Shown: in pieces, positions 46,820-56,002 of the stretch
Numbering within the stretch: position 1 is the first letter of the stretch
Layout: every line of letters begins with the position of its first letter
Assembly (NCBI RefSeq): GCF_028622875.1
Contig: NZ_CP117709.1
Coordinates: 1,240,001 to 1,304,000, forward strand
Length of the DNA stretch: 64,000 nt
Source of the DNA: Streptomyces sp. MMBL 11-1
GTDB lineage: Bacteria; Actinomycetota; Actinomycetes; Streptomycetales; Streptomycetaceae
Direction of reading: 5' to 3'
Position numbers and translations under genes: made by a program
The notes under the pieces: model-generated
Database searches by the model: none
Told to the model about the DNA's origin: nothing
The model's input: only the letters and a program-made list of their open reading frames with translations

Positions 46820-47220
46820 GCCTTCACCGTAAGCGGCCCCGGACCGTGACGGAAGGCCGGGCCGGGAGGGCGTCCGGAAGGCGCCCCACTGCATCGTGGG
46901 ATGCCGTGGGGGTCACGCTTGTGTCACAAGATCCCCACACGCGTATACGCGGTTCTATTCACTCGAACGGCCCGATCGGAAGCCTCGGCACGCAATAACG
47001 GGAAACCGCGTTCACCGCGTCACGGGGCGCCGGAAGCCTTCCGGAATCATGGGGGTGACCTGCCTCTTTTCTCGTGGTGCGGAGCGTCGCCCGAATCGCC
47101 GGGACACCGGAATTTCCCGCCCCCGTAAACCGGCCTTTCCATTCCGCACACTTACCCCGGCCGTTCGTCCGTCCGCCGGGCGCGATGCGGTGCGGCGGGC
47201 CGTCGGCCGCACCCGGAGTC
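46820..47220. other. Intergenic region (401 bases) upstream of the I78 gene
   Basis: Contains two perfect palindromes: CTTGTGTCACAAG (46918-46930) and CGCGTATACGCG (46940-46951), 9 bases apart and about 100-130 bases upstream of the I78 start. No gene seen. Confidence 0.55.
46918..46951. promoter_or_regulatory. Tandem palindromes, candidate operators
   Basis: CTTGTG-T-CACAAG (odd-centred, perfect) and CGCGTATACGCG (perfect). Likely binding sites for dimeric regulators; the regulator is unknown. Confidence 0.4.
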
Positions 47221-48186
47221 TCACGGTCCGTCGAGCGAGCGCGTGAGCCGGTCCCTCGCCTCCCGCAGGACCTCGGTCAGCTCCGGCGGCTCGATCACCT
47301 CGAAATCGATCCCCATCATCAGCACGTGGATCACCAGCACGGTGAGGTCCGGCGCGCCCGCGGTCAGCCGGCAGCTGTCCGCGTCGACGGCCTCCAGCAC
47401 CCCGGCGGACGGCGACACCCGCCGGGCGGCCTCCGCCAACGGGGCCTTCAGCAGGATCACGGCCCGTGCCGCGTACGCCGAGACCGCGACGCCCCGGGAG
47501 ACGTACGCCGCCAGATCCTCCGCCGGCGGGGTGCGCGGGGCGAAACGGGGGCCGTGCGGCGGGGTCGGGGTGATCCGGTCCACCCGGAAGGTGCGCCAGT
47601 CCGCCCGGTCTGTATCCCAGGCCACCAGATACCAGCGGCGCTCGGTGCAGACGAGCCGGTGCGGCTCCACGGTCCGGCGCGAGACCTCCCCTCCGTGGGT
47701 CCGGTAGGCGAACCGGAGCCGCTCCGTGTCCCGGCAGGCGGCCGCCAGCTCGGTGAGCACGGCGGGGTCCACGGCGGAGTCGCCCGCCCCGTGCAGCATC
47801 GGCACGGTGAACGCGCCGAGCGCGCTCACCCGGCGGCGCAGCCGGCTCGGCAGCACCTGTTCCAGTTTGGCCAGCGCGCGTACGGAGGTCTCGCCGATGC
47901 CCTCGATGCCGTGCCCGGCGGCCGTGCGCAGGCCGACGGCGACCGCGACGGCCTCCTCGTCGTCCAGCAACAGCGGCGGCAGTTCGGCGCCGGCCCCGAG
48001 CTGGTAGCCGCCGCCGGTGCCCCGGCTGGCGTTCACCGGGTAACCCAGGTCGCGCAGCTTGTCCACGTCACGGCGCACGGTGCGCGGGGTGACGCCGAGC
48101 CGGTCGGCCAGATCGGCGCCGGACCAGTCCCGGTGGGTCTGGAGCAGTGAGAGCAGGCGCAGCAGTCGTGCCGAGGTCTCCAACAT
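47221..48186 (-). CDS. YafY/WYL-domain transcriptional regulator
   Basis: A 321-residue regulator. The N-terminal DeoR-like helix-turn-helix (RLLRLLSLLQTHRDWSGADL, ADRLGVTPRTVRRDVDKLRD) is followed by the WYL domain (RRTVEPHRLVCTERRWYLVAWDTDRADWRTFRVDRI), which senses ligands such as nucleic acids, and a C-terminal extension. Start at the ATG at 48186. A perfect 9-base inverted repeat 19 bases upstream is probably its own operator. No clear target gene is adjacent. Confidence 0.9.
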   Translation of the reverse strand: MLETSARLLRLLSLLQTHRDWSGADLADRLGVTPRTVRRDVDKLRDLGYPVNASRGTGGGYQLGAGAELPPLLLDDEEAVAVAVGLRTAAGHGIEGIGETSVRALAKLEQVLPSRLRRRVSALGAFTVPMLHGAGDSAVDPAVLTELAAACRDTERLRFAYRTHGGEVSRRTVEPHRLVCTERRWYLVAWDTDRADWRTFRVDRITPTPPHGPRFAPRTPPAEDLAAYVSRGVAVSAYAARAVILLKAPLAEAARRVSPSAGVLEAVDADSCRLTAGAPDLTVLVIHVLMMGIDFEVIEPPELTEVLREARDRLTRSLDGP

Positions 48187-48204
48187 AGGGCGAGTCTGCC
48201 AGGG

Positions 48205-48229
48205 GTTGCGGACAGCCTCCGTCCGCAAC
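48205..48229. promoter_or_regulatory. Candidate operator of the WYL regulator
   Basis: GTTGCGGAC (48205-48213), 7 bases, GTCCGCAAC (48221-48229): a perfect inverted repeat just upstream of the regulator's start codon. Confidence 0.5.
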
Positions 48230-48290
48230 TGCCGATCCGCATCCTTCGCGGCCCGCCGGTCCGGGCTCCGGCCGGAGGCGGAGGCGGAGG

Positions 48291-48414
48291 CGGAGGCCGT
48301 GGTCGGAGGTGCAGCACGGACGTGGGGCGGAGTCCGGGGCGGTCAGGTCGAAGGTGAGCCTCCCGACGGGATCGGCGGCGCGGTCGGCCCGTACGGTGAC
48401 GGTGGCGGGGTCAT
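48291..48414 (-). pseudogene. Possible remnant of a gene coupled to the glycosyltransferase
   Basis: An ATG at 48414 overlaps the glycosyltransferase stop (ATGA), but its frame ends after 23 codons. A different frame from about 48410 has strongly coding-like codon use (nearly all third positions G/C) and reads TVTVRADRAADPVGRLTFDL before running into a GGAGGC repeat (48281-48299). One base change would join the ATG to this frame. It may be a decayed or truncated downstream gene. Confidence 0.3.
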
Positions 48415-49694
48415 GCGGCCCTTCCCTTGCGGAGCACGTCGGCGGCCTTGTAGCGCAGGGCGTAGGCCCCGTCGAGGACGCTGCCCCGGGTGCGGTGCAG
48501 CGCGGTGCGCAGAGCCCCGCGCCCGTGGCCCCGGGCGCCGCGGGCGACGAGTTCGGCGAACAGACTCTCGTGGCGCTCGGCGATGCGCGCCGGGTCGAAG
48601 CGGGCCGAGGCGCTCAGCGCGGCCCCGCCCATCCGGTGGCGCAGTCCGTCGTCCTCGATCAGCTGGAGCAGTGCGGCGGCGATCGCGTCCGGGTCGCCGA
48701 CCGGCACCAGCCGCCCGTCGACGCCGTCCTCGACGATCTCGGCCGGTCCGTGCGGACAGTCGGTGGCGACGACCGGCAGACCGCCGCGCATCGCCTCGAC
48801 GATCGTCATGCCGAAGGACTCGCGGTCCGAAGTGACGGCGGCGATCGACCCCTTGGGCCACTCGGCCTCCATCGGGTTGGCCGAGCCCATCAGGAACACG
48901 TGTTCGTGCAGCCCGAGTTGGCCGATGAGGGTGCGCAGCGACGCCCGTTCGTCGCCGGTCGCGTCCCCGCCGCCGTAGATGCGCAGCCGCCAGTCCGGGC
49001 GGGCCGCGGACACCTGGGCGAAGGCCCGCACCAAGAGGTCGTACCGTTTGACCCGGTGGAGCCGGCCTGCCGCGACGACCCACTTCAGGTCGCCGCTCGC
49101 GGGCGGACAGGCGGGCTCGGGAACGGCGTTGGGGATGGCCTCGATCCGCACGCCGGGCAGCTTCAGCCGGCCGCGGTAGTCGTCCGCGTCGGCACGGGTG
49201 ACGGTGGTGAGCGCGTCGAGCAGCGTGTAACGGTGGGCGATCTCGCGGCGCAGCCGGTAGCTGTGGCTGTCGAGCGTCAGGTGCTCCTGCCCGACGCGCA
49301 CCGGCCCGCTGCGGGTCTGCCGGGTGAGGTGCACGTTGAGACCGGGGCGGGTGCCGACGACCACGTCCGCCTCGACCGCCTGGAGGTGAGCGGCGATGCG
49401 GGCGTCGGTGAGCCTGCTGTACTGCTGGTGCCTGCTGTCCCCGCGCGGGAACACCGCGGCGGACCGGGCGTGTTCGGCGTCGCCGCCGTCGTACGTCGCG
49501 CTCTTCTTCCGCAGGTCGACGAGGTGGCGCAGCGTCACGCCCTCGGGCGCGCCGAGGACGGGGGCGTCACGGTGCCGGAAGACGGACACGATCTCGACGT
49601 CGTGCTGCTCGGCGAGCGTACGGGCGAGTGTGAACGTCGTCCGGATGGTTCCTCCGATTCCGTAGGCATTGTGCAGAAGAAAAGAGATATGCAT
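48411..49694 (-). CDS. Family-4-type glycosyltransferase
   Basis: A 427-residue GT-B enzyme. The N-terminal half has the acceptor-side Rossmann motif HISFLLHNAYGIGGTIRTTF. The C-terminal half has the nucleotide-sugar site (WVVAAGRLHRVKRYDLLVRA, RIYGGGDATGDERASLRTLI, and the E-x7-E region ESFGMTIVEAMRGGLPVVATD). It probably transfers a sugar to a lipid or polysaccharide carrier. Start at the ATG at 49694. Cytoplasmic or membrane-peripheral; the sugar and acceptor cannot be told. Confidence 0.9.
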   Translation of the reverse strand: MHISFLLHNAYGIGGTIRTTFTLARTLAEQHDVEIVSVFRHRDAPVLGAPEGVTLRHLVDLRKKSATYDGGDAEHARSAAVFPRGDSRHQQYSRLTDARIAAHLQAVEADVVVGTRPGLNVHLTRQTRSGPVRVGQEHLTLDSHSYRLRREIAHRYTLLDALTTVTRADADDYRGRLKLPGVRIEAIPNAVPEPACPPASGDLKWVVAAGRLHRVKRYDLLVRAFAQVSAARPDWRLRIYGGGDATGDERASLRTLIGQLGLHEHVFLMGSANPMEAEWPKGSIAAVTSDRESFGMTIVEAMRGGLPVVATDCPHGPAEIVEDGVDGRLVPVGDPDAIAAALLQLIEDDGLRHRMGGAALSASARFDPARIAERHESLFAELVARGARGHGRGALRTALHRTRGSVLDGAYALRYKAADVLRKGRAA

Positions 49695-50178
49695 GGTGTC
49701 GCTGTTTCTCCTGTCGGCCTGGCCTGGTCAAGACTGCGTCTCGCAGCAGATTTCCGTCCGAAATACACCGGGAAATCCCGGAGCATCCGCGACCTTGCGC
49801 ACGGTATCCCCGTTCCCTCGCCGGACAGTCGCTGACCTGCGGGTTCCGGAGGCATTCAATCCGGATAGCCGCAGGGCCCGGAAGCATCCGGACCGTGTCC
49901 GCGGGACGTCGGCGTGGCATCCCGGACGGCTACCCGCCATCCGTTCACCAATGCTTTCCTCGACCTTGACAAAGGAGAATGCGGGAAGGTTGCCCGCACC
50001 CCGGTAAAACTTCCGGGTGGAAGGCGAGAGCCGTACGTCGACTGCTCGACGTACCGATGTGTCGACCTGTGCCGCACTTCCGTGCGCCCCGGTGCGTGAC
50101 TCCTGCCACGGATCCCGCGTTGTCTCTTCATGGAGCCCGGGAACCACCCGGCCCACGCACCGAGTTCGAGGAGTCCCC
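49695..50178. other. Divergent intergenic region (484 bases)
   Basis: Between the glycosyltransferase and a conserved hypothetical gene. Contains TTGACA (49966-49971) without a matching -10, and two short hairpins in a row (TGCGGG/CCCGCA about 49980-49998, and an ACCCGG/CCGGGT pair just after). No gene seen. Confidence 0.45.
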
Positions 50179-50961
50179 GTGCCGCGCATGCTCGACGTCA
50201 GCCAGGACGTACGCGCCGAGATCGGCGACGACGAAGCCGACCGGCTGCTCGTCGGCGACAACGCCCCGGGCAGTTACGACTGCACCTCCTGCCGCACCCC
50301 GGGCGACTCCGACCAGGAACGCACCAGCACGGTGCTGTTCATCGGCGACGAGACCGCCGTCCTCGCGTTCGCCCACGCGACGTGCATCCCCTCGCAGGTC
50401 GTCAAGGTCGCGGAGGACCAGCTCCAGGGCGCGGTGCGCAGCATCACCGGAAGCGAGCAGAAGACCACGGAGGGGCGCATGCCCGAACAGGCCGTCCTCG
50501 GCATCACCAGCGGACTCGTCCTCATCGAGGACGATCTCCGCCCGGCCCTGGTCGTCGAACCGACCGGCCCGGTCGCCCGGCCCGGCACCGACGGCAGCGG
50601 GGGCGACGAGTTCCTCCAGCTGCTGCTGGAGCAGGGCTTCCGTCCCGCCCCCGACGTGAACCGGCTGCCCGAGGTCCTCCCGGGCTGGTCCGTGCTGCTG
50701 GCGGTGGGCCAGCTGCACGCGGTGCTGCAGCCGAGCGCCGGCGGGGGCAACCCGGTCGCCTGGTGGCAGGCCCACCAGCCGCTCCAGGTGACCGAGGGCT
50801 GGCGGGCCGCGGTCAACAAGTCGCAGACGGTCCTCGTCTTCGCCGCCCCGGCCGGCACCATCGGCCAGCAGCCGCGCGAGGACCTGCTCCGGGACGCCCT
50901 GGAGAAGGCGGCGGTCAACGGCCTTCTGGTCGCCGCGTCGATGCCGCTGGCCGGGACCTGA
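50179..50961 (+). CDS. Conserved hypothetical protein
   Basis: A 260-residue protein starting with GTG at 50179 after GAGGAG (MPRMLDVSQDVRAEIGDDEA). It has a paired-cysteine segment YDCTSCRTPGD, an acidic beta-rich first half (STVLFIGDETAVLAFAHATC) and a helical second half (WWQAHQPLQVTEGWRAAVNK ... DALEKAAVNGLLVAAS). No signal peptide or membrane helix. I do not recognise a named domain. It lies 89 bases upstream of the next small gene in the same direction, so the two may be co-expressed. Confidence 0.75.
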   Translation: MPRMLDVSQDVRAEIGDDEADRLLVGDNAPGSYDCTSCRTPGDSDQERTSTVLFIGDETAVLAFAHATCIPSQVVKVAEDQLQGAVRSITGSEQKTTEGRMPEQAVLGITSGLVLIEDDLRPALVVEPTGPVARPGTDGSGGDEFLQLLLEQGFRPAPDVNRLPEVLPGWSVLLAVGQLHAVLQPSAGGGNPVAWWQAHQPLQVTEGWRAAVNKSQTVLVFAAPAGTIGQQPREDLLRDALEKAAVNGLLVAASMPLAGT

Positions 50962-51050
50962 TCATGCCCGGCCGGCTCGGGCGCCCTCGCCGGACAGCGT
51001 TTTCTCCGGCGCAGCCGCATCCGACGGGCGGTGAGGTCGTTGGCACCTAC

Positions 51051-51422
51051 GTGCACTCATACGACTCCTCCCGCCAGCATCAGAGTCAGATCCCTGCCAT
51101 GCGTCCTCCGCAGGATCCGTCGGGGGGCGTGTCCCCCACCCCGATCTACGACGCGCTGTACTCCGAGTACCGGCGCTCGTTCCGGGCGTTGCCGGGCGAC
51201 CGGAGCGGCGAGGAGAATCTCGGGTTCCCGGCCTTCGGCGCCGGTCTCTTCGCCTCCAGGACCGCGCTGAGCGCTCACCCCGCTCCCTCCGGGCACAGCG
51301 GCCAGAGCGGGAGCGGCGGGCAGAGCCAGCACACCGGGGGCCTCGGCTCCTGGCAGCGGGTGGGGCGGCATGCGGGACGGCCCCGGCCCGCGGCGCTGCC
51401 GCCGGGGTCACGGGACTCCTGA
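51051..51422 (+). CDS. Conserved small hypothetical protein (Streptomyces-type)
   Basis: A 123-residue hydrophilic protein. Its core (PSGGVSPTPIYDALYSEYRR, SFRALPGDRSGEENLGFPAF) has the look of a strongly conserved actinobacterial sequence; the C-terminal ~50 residues are low-complexity Gly/Ser/Gln. GTG at 51051 was taken; an ATG at 51099 (MRPPQDPSGG) is a plausible alternative. No domain, signal or membrane segment recognised. Confidence 0.6.
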   Translation: MHSYDSSRQHQSQIPAMRPPQDPSGGVSPTPIYDALYSEYRRSFRALPGDRSGEENLGFPAFGAGLFASRTALSAHPAPSGHSGQSGSGGQSQHTGGLGSWQRVGRHAGRPRPAALPPGSRDS

Positions 51423-51460
51423 GCCCGAGGCCGAAAGCCGCACGACCCGAGGACGGAAGC

Positions 51461-51518
51461 CGCACGACGGAGCCCGGGCCGCGCTCTCGCGAGAGCGCGG
51501 CCCGGGCTCCGTCGTGCG
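51461..51518. terminator. 58-base perfect palindrome, bidirectional terminator
   Basis: Bases 51461-51489 are the exact reverse complement of 51490-51518, between the small hypothetical gene and der, which converge. Confidence 0.8.
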
Positions 51519-51524
51519 CGGGTG

Positions 51525-52994
51525 CTACTTGTTGCGGCCGCGCTTCTCGCGGACCCGGACGGAGATGTGGATCGGGGTCCCCTCGAAGCCGAACTCCTCG
51601 CGCAGGCGGCGCTCGACGAAGCGGCGGTAGCCGTGCTCCAGGAAGCCGGAGGCGAAGAGCACGAAGCGCGGGGGCTTGGTGCCCGCCTGGGTGCCGAAGA
51701 GGATGCGCGGCTGCTTTCCGCCGCGGATCGGGTGCGGGTGGGAGGCGACGATCTCACCGAGGAAGGCGTTGAGCCGGCCGGTGGGGACGCGGGTCTCCCA
51801 GCCCTCGATCGCGGTCTCGATCGCCGGCACCAGCTTCTCCATGTGCCGGCCGGTGAGGGCCGAGACGTTGACGCGCGGGGCCCAGGAGATCTGCGCGAGC
51901 TCCGTCTCGATCTCGCGCTCCAGGTAGTAGCGGCGCTCCTCGTCGAGGGTGTCCCACTTGTTGAAGGCGACGACGAGGGCGCGCCCGGCCTCCACGGCCA
52001 TGGTGATGATCCGCTGGTCCTGGACGCTGATGGACTCGCTGGAGTCGATCAGGACGACGGCGACCTCGGCCTTCTCGACGGCGGCGGCCGTACGCAGCGA
52101 GGCGTAGTAGTCCGCGCCCTCCTGGAGGTGGACGCGGCGGCGGATGCCGGCCGTGTCGATGAACTTCCAGGTGATGCCGCCGAGCTTGATCAGCTCGTCG
52201 ACCGGGTCACGGGTAGTGCCGGCCTGCTCGTTGACGACGACCCGGTCCTCACCCGCGATCTTGTTCAGCAGGGAGGACTTGCCGACGTTCGGGCGGCCGA
52301 TCAGGGCGATCCGGCGGGGGCCGCCGAGGGCGGTGCCGAACTTCTGGGCCGGGGCGTCGGGCAGGGCCGCCAGGACCGCGTCCAGCATGTCACCGGTGCC
52401 GCGGCCGTGCAGCGAGGAGACCGGGTAGGGCTCGCCGAGGCCCAGCGACCACAGGGCGGTGGCGTCCGCCTCGCCGCTCTGGCCGTCGACCTTGTTGGCG
52501 CAGAGGACGACGGGCTTGCCGGCCCGGCGCAGCAGCTTGACGACGGCCTCGTCGGTGTCGGTGGCTCCGACGGTCGAGTCGACGACGAAGACGACCGCGT
52601 CGGCCGTCTCGATGGCGTACTCGGCCTGGGCGGCGACGGAGGCGTCGAGGCCGAGCACGTCCTGCTCCCAGCCGCCGGTGTCGACGACCTTGAAGCGGCG
52701 TCCGGCCCATTCGGCCTCGTAGCTGACGCGGTCGCGGGTGACGCCGGGCTTGTCCTGGACGACGGCCTCACGGCGGCCGATGATCCGGTTCACCAGGGTC
52801 GACTTGCCGACATTGGGGCGGCCGACGACGGCGAGCACGGGGAGCGGGCCGTGACCGGCCTCGTCGAGGGCACCCTCGACCTCCTCGGGATCGAAGCCTT
52901 CCTGCGCGGCGAGCTCCATGAACTCCGCGAACTCGGCATCGCCAAGTGCTCCGTGCTCGTGGCCCGAGCCGTCGGAGTGAATCTGGTCGTTCAT
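51525..52994 (-). CDS. der: GTPase Der (EngA), ribosome assembly
   Basis: A 489-residue protein with two tandem Era-like GTPase domains and a KH-like C-terminus, essential for 50S subunit maturation. GTPase 1: [40 protein letters not shown]. GTPase 2: [38 protein letters not shown]. The C-terminal region ([40 protein letters not shown]) is the KH-like domain. The acidic N-terminal ~35 residues ([20 protein letters not shown]) are a common actinobacterial extension. I chose the ATG at 52994 over longer in-frame starts. First in the der-plsC-cmk region read from the right. Confidence 0.97.
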   Translation of the reverse strand: MNDQIHSDGSGHEHGALGDAEFAEFMELAAQEGFDPEEVEGALDEAGHGPLPVLAVVGRPNVGKSTLVNRIIGRREAVVQDKPGVTRDRVSYEAEWAGRRFKVVDTGGWEQDVLGLDASVAAQAEYAIETADAVVFVVDSTVGATDTDEAVVKLLRRAGKPVVLCANKVDGQSGEADATALWSLGLGEPYPVSSLHGRGTGDMLDAVLAALPDAPAQKFGTALGGPRRIALIGRPNVGKSSLLNKIAGEDRVVVNEQAGTTRDPVDELIKLGGITWKFIDTAGIRRRVHLQEGADYYASLRTAAAVEKAEVAVVLIDSSESISVQDQRIITMAVEAGRALVVAFNKWDTLDEERRYYLEREIETELAQISWAPRVNVSALTGRHMEKLVPAIETAIEGWETRVPTGRLNAFLGEIVASHPHPIRGGKQPRILFGTQAGTKPPRFVLFASGFLEHGYRRFVERRLREEFGFEGTPIHISVRVREKRGRNK

Positions 52995-53062
52995 GAAGTC
53001 CGTTCCTCTTTGCATCATCATCGATGGACCGCGATCAGCGCGGTCCACTACTCAAGTCTCGC

Positions 53063-53719
53063 CTACCGCCCGGTGAGGCGCTTGGCACTTTCCAGGTGGT
53101 CGGTCAGCTTCGCCTGGATCCGCAGGGTCGCCTCGTCCAGCGCCCTGCGCGTCCGCCGCCCGTCGCCCGCGCTCGCGTCGAACGCGTCACCGAAGACGAC
53201 GTCGACCCGGCTGCGCAGCGGGGGCAGCCCCCGTATCAACCGCCCGCGGCGCTCGGTGCTTCCCAGGACGGCCACGGGGACGATCGGAGCCCCGCCCCGT
53301 ACCGCGAAATACGCGAGTCCGGCCCGCAGCGAGGCGAAGTCCCCTTCGCCCCGGGTGCCCTCGGGGAAGATCCCCAGGACGCCGCCGTCCTCCAGCACGC
53401 CGAGCGCGTGGGTGATGGCGGTGCGGTCGACGACCCGGCGGTCCACCTCGATCTGCCCGATGCCGTGCAGGAACGGGTCGAGGGGGCCGACGAACGCCTC
53501 CTTCTTGATCAGGAAGTGCACCGGCCGGGGCGCGGTGCCCATCAGCATCGGTCCGTCGATGTTGTGTGAGTGGTTCACCGCGAGTATGACGGGTCCGGCG
53601 GCGGGCACGCGCCACGCGCCGAGGACCCTGGGCTTCCACAGCCCGTACATCAGGCCGATGCCGATGGTGCGCCCGACGGCCGCTCCGCGCAGCGTGGGCG
53701 CGCCTGTGGCATCGCTCAC
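53063..53719 (-). CDS. plsC: 1-acyl-sn-glycerol-3-phosphate acyltransferase (PlsC family)
   Basis: A 218-residue enzyme that adds the second acyl chain to lysophosphatidic acid. Motifs: NHSHNIDGPML (NH-x4-D catalytic pair), FLIKKEAFVGPLDPFLHGIG, FPEGTRGEGDFASLRAGLAY and VPVAVLGSTERRG. The start is GTG at 53719, overlapping the cmk stop by 4 bases (GTGA), so it is translationally coupled to cmk. Acts at the inner membrane face. Confidence 0.92.
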   Translation of the reverse strand: MSDATGAPTLRGAAVGRTIGIGLMYGLWKPRVLGAWRVPAAGPVILAVNHSHNIDGPMLMGTAPRPVHFLIKKEAFVGPLDPFLHGIGQIEVDRRVVDRTAITHALGVLEDGGVLGIFPEGTRGEGDFASLRAGLAYFAVRGGAPIVPVAVLGSTERRGRLIRGLPPLRSRVDVVFGDAFDASAGDGRRTRRALDEATLRIQAKLTDHLESAKRLTGR

Positions 53720-54399
53720 GCGGCGACCCGCTTCCCCTCGACGAGGGTGACGACGCACTCGATGACCTGCTGGAGGGTCAACTCGGTGGTGTCCACCTCG
53801 ACGGCGTCGTCCGCCTTGGCGAGCGGCGAGGTCTTGCGGCCGGAGTCGGCGGCGTCCCGCTTGATCAGGGCCTCGCGGGTGGCGGTCAGGTCGGAGCCCT
53901 TGACCTCGCCGCTGCGGCGGGCGGCGCGGGCCTCCGGGGAGGCGGTGAGGAAGATCTTGAGGTCGGCGGCGGGCAGCACGGTGGTGCCGATGTCCCGGCC
54001 CTCGACGACGATGCCGCCGGTCGCCGCCGCGGCGATGGAACGCTGGAGCTCGGTGATGAGCGCCCGCACCTCGGGGACGGCGCTCACGGCGCTGACCTTG
54101 GAGGTGACCTCCTGGGTGCGGATCGGGCCGGAGGCGTCCTCGCCGTCGACGGTGATCGTGGGGGCCGCGGGGTCGGTACCGGAGACGATCACCGGCTTGG
54201 CGGCGGCGGTCGCGATCTCGGCCGGGTCGCCGACGTCGATGCCGTTGTTCAGCATCCACCAGGTGATGGCCCGGTACTGCGCGCCGGTGTCCAGGTAGCT
54301 CAGGCCGAGCTTGGCGGCGACGGCCTTGGACGTGCTCGACTTGCCGGTGCCCGAGGGCCCGTCGATGGCGACGATCACGGAGGAGCGTGCGGTTTCCAC
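53716..54399 (-). CDS. cmk: Cytidylate kinase
   Basis: A 227-residue enzyme phosphorylating CMP/dCMP to the diphosphates. P-loop AIDGPSGTGKSSTSKAVA near the N-terminus, then YLDTGAQYRAITWW, VVEGRDIGTTVLPAADLKIF and TASPEARAARR typical of Cmk. Start taken as the GTG at 54399; another GTG at 54411 has its ribosome-binding site almost touching, and the frame continues far upstream without homology. Coupled to plsC by a 4-base overlap. Confidence 0.95.
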   Translation of the reverse strand: METARSSVIVAIDGPSGTGKSSTSKAVAAKLGLSYLDTGAQYRAITWWMLNNGIDVGDPAEIATAAAKPVIVSGTDPAAPTITVDGEDASGPIRTQEVTSKVSAVSAVPEVRALITELQRSIAAAATGGIVVEGRDIGTTVLPAADLKIFLTASPEARAARRSGEVKGSDLTATREALIKRDAADSGRKTSPLAKADDAVEVDTTELTLQQVIECVVTLVEGKRVAA

Positions 54400-54557
54400 G
54401 GTGGTGGACACCTTCCTGGTACACGGTGCGGGGACGGACGGGCCTGGGAGACGGCCTCGTACCAGGTTACCGAGTACCGGGCGGGCCCTTGTACCCCGTA
54501 GGGGGGAGGCGGTCCACCCGGGCGGGGGTGGCGCCGTCCGGCCGTGCGGGAACCGGG

Positions 54558-55643
54558 TCAGCCGCGGATCGACCAGCCCCGCTCCTGGAGTGCCGTGCCG
54601 AGGGCCGGGGCGGCGCTGGGCTCGACCATGAGCTGGACGAGACCCGCCTGCTGGCCGGTGGCGTGCTCGATGCGGACGTCCTCGATGTTGACCCCGGCCC
54701 GGCCGGCGTCGGCGAAGATCGCGGCCAGCTCGCCGGGCCGGTCCCCGATGAGGACGGCCACGGTCTCGTAGGCGGCGGGGGCCGCGCCGTGCTTGCCGGG
54801 GACCCGGACGCGGCCGGCGTTGCCGCGTCGCAGGACGTCCTCGATGGTGTCGGTGCCCGCGCGCCGCTTCGCCTCGTCCGAGGAGTGCAGGCCGCGCAGC
54901 GCGGTCACGGTCTCCTCCAGGTCGGCGGCGACCCCCGCGAGGACGTCGGCGACCGGGCCGGGGTTGGCGGAGAGGATCTCCACCCACATCCGGGGGTCGG
55001 ACGCGGCGATCCGGGTGACGTCACGGATGCCCTGCCCGCACAGCCGTACGGCGGTCTCGTCGGCCTCCTCCAGCCGGGCGGCGACCATCGAGGAGATCAG
55101 CTGCGGGGTGTGCGAGACGAGGGCCACGGCCCGGTCGTGGGCGTCGGCGTCCATGACGACGGGGACGGCCCGGCACAGGGCGACCAGCTCCAGCGCCAGG
55201 TTGAGCACCTCGGTATCGGTGTCCCGGGTCGGGGTGAGGACCCAGGGGCGGCCCTCGAAGAGGTCGGCGGTCGCGGCGAGCGGGCCGGAGCGCTCCTTGC
55301 CGGCCATCGGATGTGTGCCGATGTACGGGGCGAGGTCGAGGCCGAGCGCCTCCAGCTCGCGGCGCGGGCCGCCCTTGACGCTGGCGACGTCCAGATAGCC
55401 GCGGGCCACCCCGTCGCGCATGGCCCCGGCCAGGACGGCGGCGGTGTGCGCGGGCGGTACGGCAACGATCGCCAGGTCGACCCGGCCCAGGGGCGGCTCG
55501 TCCGTGCCGGCGCCGAGCGCGGCGGCGGTGCGGGCGGAGGAGGCGTCGTGGTCGACGAGGTGCACGTGTACGCCCCGGGCGGCCAGCGCGAGGGCGGCGG
55601 AGGTGCCGACGAGCCCGGTTCCGATGACGAGGGCGGTTCTCAC
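54558..55643 (-). CDS. tyrA: Prephenate dehydrogenase
   Basis: A 361-residue enzyme making 4-hydroxyphenylpyruvate in tyrosine synthesis. N-terminal NAD-binding motif TALVIGTGLVGTSAALAL, active-site region GTHPMAGKERSGPLAATADL with the His-Pro of HPMAG, SHTPQLISSMVAAR, and a C-terminal ACT-like domain (AVLIGDRPGELAAIFADAGR) that could mediate feedback by tyrosine. ATG at 55643 overlaps the aroH stop (ATGA), so chorismate mutase and prephenate dehydrogenase are made together. Confidence 0.96.
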   Translation of the reverse strand: MRTALVIGTGLVGTSAALALAARGVHVHLVDHDASSARTAAALGAGTDEPPLGRVDLAIVAVPPAHTAAVLAGAMRDGVARGYLDVASVKGGPRRELEALGLDLAPYIGTHPMAGKERSGPLAATADLFEGRPWVLTPTRDTDTEVLNLALELVALCRAVPVVMDADAHDRAVALVSHTPQLISSMVAARLEEADETAVRLCGQGIRDVTRIAASDPRMWVEILSANPGPVADVLAGVAADLEETVTALRGLHSSDEAKRRAGTDTIEDVLRRGNAGRVRVPGKHGAAPAAYETVAVLIGDRPGELAAIFADAGRAGVNIEDVRIEHATGQQAGLVQLMVEPSAAPALGTALQERGWSIRG

Positions 55644-56002
55644 TGGGCGATGTCCTTGCGCAGGGCGGCGGTGGCGCCGAGGTAGACGTGGCTGATCTCG
55701 GCGCGCGGGAGATAGGTCTCGACGTGCACGAGGATACGGACGACCCGGGGCATGGCCCCGTCGATGTCCAGCTCCTGGGCGCAGATCAGGGGTACGTCGA
55801 CGATCCCGAGGCCGCGCGCGGCGGCGGCGGGGAAGTCGCTGTGCAGGTCCGGAGTGGCGGTGAACCAGATGCTGATCAGGTCGTCGGCGACGAGTCCGTT
55901 CCGGTCCAGGACGGCCGTCAGCAGTTCACCGACCCGCTGGTCCATGTGCCCGGCCTCGTCCCGGTCCAGCTGGACGGCGCCCCGGACCGCTCGTACCGCC
56001 AC
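55640..56002 (-). CDS. aroH: Chorismate mutase, AroH type
   Basis: A 120-residue monofunctional chorismate mutase of the Bacillus AroH fold (VRAVRGAVQLDRDEAGHMDQRV, LVADDLISIWFTATPDLHSDFPAAAARGLG, VPLICAQELDIDGAMPRVVRILVHVE, ISHVYLGATAALRKDI). Converts chorismate to prephenate for tyrA next to it. Start is GTG at 56002 with GAGGAG upstream; coupled to tyrA by ATGA. Confidence 0.96.
   Translation of the reverse strand: MAVRAVRGAVQLDRDEAGHMDQRVGELLTAVLDRNGLVADDLISIWFTATPDLHSDFPAAAARGLGIVDVPLICAQELDIDGAMPRVVRILVHVETYLPRAEISHVYLGATAALRKDIAQ

Noticed and set aside
49966..50000. TTGACA with following hairpins as a riboswitch or strong promoter
   Set aside because: No suitable -10 at 16-19 bases and the hairpins do not match any riboswitch consensus I know.
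51522..53750. A 742-codon plus-strand open frame
   Set aside because: Antisense to der and plsC.
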